A DNA stretch of 64,000 bases from Heterobasidion occidentale (taxonomy: Eukaryota; Basidiomycota; Agaricomycetes; Russulales; Bondarzewiaceae), in the NCBI GenBank assembly GCA_039111635.1, contig JBCAQO010000009.1, positions 806,001 through 870,000 of the forward strand, given 5' to 3'. Positions 59,620 through 64,000 of the stretch are shown piece by piece. Each line of letters begins with the position of its first letter. Positions within the stretch are counted from its first letter, which is position 1. Made by a program: the position numbers and the translations under genes. The notes beneath the pieces are model-generated. The model did not search any database. It was not told the origin of the DNA and was given only the letters and a program-made list of their open reading frames with translations.

Positions 59620-61340
59620 ATGTCTGCCTCCCCTGAGAAACCCCTCGACTCCCGCGACAACGCCCAGTATCTTGAGGTCGCTTCAAAGCAGGATCTTGGT
59701 GACGGCCAGACGAGCCCTCTCCCCTCTCCTGTCTCCACACCTGCGCCCAAGCCAAAGCCAAAGTTCCAGTCGACAACCTTCATCATCCCTATATGGATCT
59801 GCCTCAGCTCCGCCGTTATCATCTACAACAACTATCTGTATAACACCCTTAACTTCAAGTACCCCGTCTTCCTTGTAACATGGCATCTATCGTTCGCCGT
59901 GAGTCTCCTTTTTGACATCATTATTTGGGTCGTCGTGAGATGGCCATCAGTATACTGACCTGCTCGTGTGCGTTCGTGTCGTCATAGACTATTGGCACAC
60001 GTGTGCTGCAGCGCACAACCCATCTTCTGGACGGTGCAAAAGATGTTCATATGACGAAAGACATGTTCACGCGCTCCATTCTCCCCATCGGCCTCCTCTT
60101 CAGCGCCAGCCTAATCCTCAGCAACACCGCGTACCTCTACCTCAGCGTGGCCTACATTCAGATGCTCAAGGTGCGTCATGTTTCGTTTGCCTCGTCTTGC
60201 TACGGTTTTCGGTCCACGGTCTGCCATGGGCATTGCCGTGCCAGAGCTTCCTTCGGGCGTATTTGAACGTCTCTCTGGTTTCATTTGTCTCGTGTCTGAC
60301 GAAGTGCAGAGGTGCGTCCGAGATTGCCGCATCTAGATGTATATAGCGTTGATAGCATATCCCCAGATACGCCTTACATCCGACCGTGTTCTTTCCCATG
60401 TTTGGCGCGTCGCGAATCGCTCTTTTTTCGGAGAACAGTCTCATGTCCGGACACCACAATCAGAAATTTGTGTCGCTCCTGGACATTACGTTTTCATCAT
60501 CTTATCGTGAGATTGTTTTTGGACGGGAAACGCTGACCGCCGTGTGTTAGGCCTTCGTGCCTGTAGCCATCCTCCTGATCTTATGGACGTTCCGCATTCA
60601 AGAGCCCAACCGCAAACTTGCGGTCATCGTATTCATGATCTCGTCCGGAGTCGCGCTTGCCTCCCACGGCGAGTTGCGCTTTAACCTCGTCGGCTTCCTC
60701 ACACAGGCCGCTGCCGTCGCCGTATGTATTCCTTCCCGCTTTGAACTTTGTTCAGTCAGCTCATCCTTGCTCTCGTTCCATAACTAGTTCGAAGCTTCCC
60801 GGCTCGTGATGATCCAGATTCTCCTGCACGGCCTCAAGATGGACCCGCTCGTCTCGCTGCACTACTACGCGCCCGTATGCGCGTTGATCAACTTGCTCAT
60901 CCTGCCGTTCACCGAAGGCCTTGCGCCGTTCTACGAGGTTCTGCGCATCGGCCCACTCGTACTGATTACCAACGCGTTTGTTGCATTCCTTCTCAACATC
61001 GCGGCGGTGTTCCTTGTCGGCGCTGGCTCTGGTCTTGTCTTGACGCTCGCGGGCGTGTTCAAGGTGCGTTTGAAAAACTTGAAATAGTGTTTTATTGTGT
61101 GTAAGCTAGGCAGAGGTTGATGACTTCTTTCTCGCACAGGATATTTTGCTCATCACGGGTTCGGTGCTGATCTTCGGGTCGACCATCACGCCTCTGCAAG
61201 TCCTCGGTACGTTTTTTCTCCCTCATCCCGTCGTTTACCTGCTTCCAGTCAACCCACCATCTGACGCGCCATGTATCATGATAGGCTACTCCATCGCCCT
61301 CGGCGGCCTTGTCCTCTACAAGACCACCAGCAACAAATAG
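59620..61340 (+). CDS. TPT / drug-metabolite-transporter family membrane carrier
   Basis: 343 residues from six exons: 59620-59898, 59988-60170, 60551-60721, 60788-61063, 61140-61206 and 61285-61340. ATG at 59620 has a good context (CACCATGTC). After a 45-residue polar tail there are about ten hydrophobic helices, starting FIIPIWICLSSAVIIYNNYL, which is typical of the triose-phosphate translocator / nucleotide-sugar transporter branch. Other family segments are YPVFLVTWHLSFATIGTRVL, SNTAYLYLSVAYIQMLKAFVPV, LASHGELRFNLVGFLTQAAA, ASRLVMIQILLHGLKMDPLV and GSGLVLTLAGVFKDILLI, ending in a short Lys-terminated tail (TTSNK). Members move sugar phosphates or nucleotide sugars across Golgi or ER membranes; the substrate is not predictable. 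Intron 2 is 380 nt, far longer than the others. Confidence 0.9.
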
Positions 61341-61937
61341 ACTTTTTCCTTGCCCTGACACGTACCGCGCGCAGCGAACTTTATCGACGACAGACTTACG
61401 CGTCGCAACACCCTATAGCTCCTCTTCCCCCGCACGCTTCAGCTATCGCTATTTATTATACATATGTACATAGAAGGGATCCCGCGTCTTGGTCTATGAC
61501 GGCCCCCTTGGTTTCGCCGACGTGCTCCTGCGTCACGGATTCCTGCATTTTCTTCTCTTCGTGCGATTTGGATGGACGGACGGCAGTTCGTAGTCTGTTT
61601 CTGGTTCGTGCACGGTTCGCGTTTTCCAGGTTTGTGGACAGGGACGACGGTGTCATTTACATACGGATATAGCATCTCCTGCTCAGTTTGCCAGTATGCT
61701 CGGTGGGTCGGGACTTGGCTGTGGCACGTTATAATGATTTTGACCATCGATTGACTTTTTTTTCGTTTTTTTCTGTTCGACGCTCACACGGATCTTGAGC
61801 TATTTTGAGCACCAAATACTCAAGGGTTTCCGGGGTCTGTGAGGTTATCATTCCGGGGGTCGTCCAAGTAGAAACCCATTCAATATCCAGACTCCAAGGT
61901 TTCTTGAAGACTATATTTGCCTCTTGGGACGCAAACA

Positions 61938-64000
61938 ATGCCCGCACACACGAAACCCACGAAGAAGAGGTCTGCGCCCTCGCAGTCGGGCCCTGCGTCC
62001 AAGAAACCACACCTCGAGAAACCGGAAAAGACCTCGTCGGTCCCAGCGCAGAAAAAACGAGCACGGCCTGTGGTGTCAGTGCGCGAGCCTCAGACGGACG
62101 ACTCGGATGCTGAGGAGGAAAAGTTGATGGAGGAGCAGGAGCAGCTGGACGGCCATGATCACGACCTGGAAGGCGAGAGTCTGGACGGGGACGGAGACGG
62201 GGATGTGGACATGGAGGCTCCTCAAAAACCAAAAGATCCCAATGGTGCGTGCCCATGTTTCTGAAATTTTTGAAGGGTCGCCATACCCCATCAGCGTCGA
62301 TCTCTCATCCTCGCTCTGTCATGTACAGCCGCGCGGGAGTCACACAGAATCCAAAAGGCCCTCCAGGCAGAGCGCCGCGCCGCGAAACCGCACTCCGACC
62401 TCCTCACCGAGGCGAAGCGCGCCTGGTCTCTCGCGCGGCAGCAAAACATCGCCAAGGGCGAGCGCAAGAAGCACATCGCAGCCCTCGAGGCCGTCGTCAA
62501 AGGCAAGTACCAGGAGATCGTGTTCAAGCACGATGCGAGCCGCATCGTGCAGACGGTAATTAAGTACGGGGACCAGAAGCAGCGGGACGCGGTCGCTGTC
62601 GAGCTGAAGGGGCGGTATAAGGAGCTGGCGCAAAATAAGTACTCAAAGGTGCGTGTGTGCGCCTTGTGCGGATGGAGCTCGAGGAGCTGACATGGATGCT
62701 GTACGCAGTTTTTGGTGACGAAGATCATCCGCCTGTGCCCCACCCACCGCCTATCCATTCTTCTCGAGTTCCAATCCCACGTCATCCGCCTCCTCTTGCA
62801 CCGCGAAGCGTCCCACGCCATCGCGGACACTTTTGAGCTCTACGCCAACGCATACGAGCGCGCGGTCCTCTTGCGTGATTTTTACGGCAAGGAGACGACG
62901 CTGTTCTCGAAGAGCACCGGGAATGAGAGCGTGGAGGAGAAGGATAAGATCAAGAAGGGTTTGAGAGGGGTGTTGGAGGGCGTGGACGCTGACAGGCGGA
63001 AGAGGGTGCTGAGTTCGTTGAAGGACAACTTGCTCAATATGTGCGTTTCATCTCGTCCTGGGCGTTTTTGGGGCATCAATTTATCTTGTGTTGATGGTGG
63101 GTAGCTTCAACAACTCGGAGAAGGGATCTGTTCGACATGCTATCGTGCACAGGGCGCTGTGGGAGTATTTGACGGAAGTCGAAGAATCACCGGAGGAAGA
63201 GGAGCGGGAGAGGCTTCGGAGAGAGATGTTCGAGAGGTAGGTTCTTGATCCGTCTCTCTCAAGTCTAACGCACCGATATATCTTTCTTCGTATTAGCTGT
63301 CAGGATATTTTGGCGGAGATGGTGCACACAAAGGACGGCAGCCGTGTTGTCCGCGAGTTCCTTGCTCGAGGAACGGCTAAGGTTTGTGGTATCTGATACC
63401 TCTAGATACCGATCTGACGGGCTCTTTGAATATGATCTATGGATAGGACAGGAAAATTATAATCAAAACCATCAAGCCATACATAGAAACCATGGCTAAC
63501 GACGACGAGGCTCAACTAGTGCTCTTTACCGCCCTGGACGTTATCGAGTGAGCCCCTCCCTTTTCATTGTTCCGTGTTATCGTTCGACTCACGGCTTTGA
63601 TACTTAGCGACACAAAGATGCTCGCTAAATCCCTCATTCCTTCCTTGACCGCCCACGCTTCCACGCTCCACAAGACCTCTCAGGGCCGACGTACCCTCTT
63701 GTACCCGCTTGTCCCCCGCTCACGTAGACATTTTACGCCCGCCATGATTGTCTCTCTTGAGGAGACCGACGTCCTGCGCGAAAAGACAAGTAAAAAAGAC
63801 GTGGACGTGCGTGTGGCCGAGGTAAGGTCAGCGGCGAGCCAGGAACTCCTGAATTGGGTGACGAAGGACGGGGCTGCGGTGTGTAGAGAGACAGGCGGAA
63901 GCTTGATCGTGCTGGAGATCCTGCTCGAGGCTGAGGGCGGTGAGCACTTCACAAAAACAAGTTTGTGAGAAGACACTGATGGCTTCTGGATGTGTGGGTT
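61938..64000 (+). CDS. PUF6: Pumilio-family ribosome-biogenesis protein Puf6, 3' end beyond window
   Basis: Puf6/PUM3 is a nucleolar RNA-binding protein used in 60S ribosome assembly; in yeast it also represses ASH1 mRNA. Exons seen are 61938-62244, 62329-62648, 62709-63040, 63105-63236, 63297-63381, 63447-63547 and 63608-63939, with a GTGAGC donor at 63940 leading off the window. The basic N-terminus (KPTKKRSAPSQSGPASKK) and an acidic linker are followed by Puf repeats. HDASRIVQTVIKYGDQKQRD, NKYSKFLVTKIIRLCPTHRL and HREASHAIADTFELYANAYE are the RNA-reading helices. The CPL-type region follows: ILAEMVHTKDGSRVVREFLA, KDRKIIIKTIKPYIETMA and GRRTLLYPLVPRSRRHFTP. No frameshift is seen. Confidence 0.94.

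Overview
The window is nuclear DNA of a filamentous basidiomycete, most likely an Agaricomycete. The evidence is GC-rich coding sequence, many short (50-65 nt) GT-AG introns, and protein families typical of that group: DUF7729, DUF1769, a stand-alone DUF2156 protein, an N-terminally extended flavin monooxygenase, and expanded F-box proteins. No plasmid, phage, CRISPR, rRNA or tRNA signal was found. Exon models were built by hand from splice sites and reading-frame continuity. For every complete gene I checked that the summed exon lengths are a multiple of three; three genes fail this test by exactly one base.

Layout. 1-957: left-edge partial gene, minus strand. 958-11833: about 11 kb with no gene I can support, holding one duplicated repeat. 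11834-25497: housekeeping block with SDHAF2/Sdh5 (+), a DXD glycosyltransferase (-), the DEAD-box helicase Dhh1 with a pure CAG run (-), a flavin-containing monooxygenase (+), histone H2A (-) divergent from ATP10 (+), and a membrane-anchored alpha/beta hydrolase (-). 25746-29119: a DUF2156 aminoacyl-tRNA-transferase-like gene (+), divergent from that hydrolase, and a DUF1769 gene (-). 30950-44538: accessory block with four paralogous F-box genes (one dead, one with a premature stop, one intact on the minus strand, one with a 1-base frameshift), interrupted by a DUF7729 membrane protein. 44976-53497: mitoribosomal mL59 (+), a GT61 glycosyltransferase (-), a possible small gene and a disordered nuclear protein (-). 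53500-55270: minisatellites and a possible kinase relic. 55272-64000: an Rmd1/Sif3-type DUF155 protein (+), LSM8 (-), a TPT-family transporter (+) and PUF6 (+, cut by the window end).

Functional links. Most genes are unrelated housekeeping neighbours. The pair that looks like one system is the divergent alpha/beta hydrolase and DUF2156 gene. It resembles the tRNA-dependent sterol or lipid aminoacylation writer and eraser known from ascomycetes (ErdS/ErgS with ErdH), here possibly as a basidiomycete version. RNA-decay functions (Dhh1, Lsm8) and ribosome functions (mL59, Puf6) occur in the window but are not clustered.
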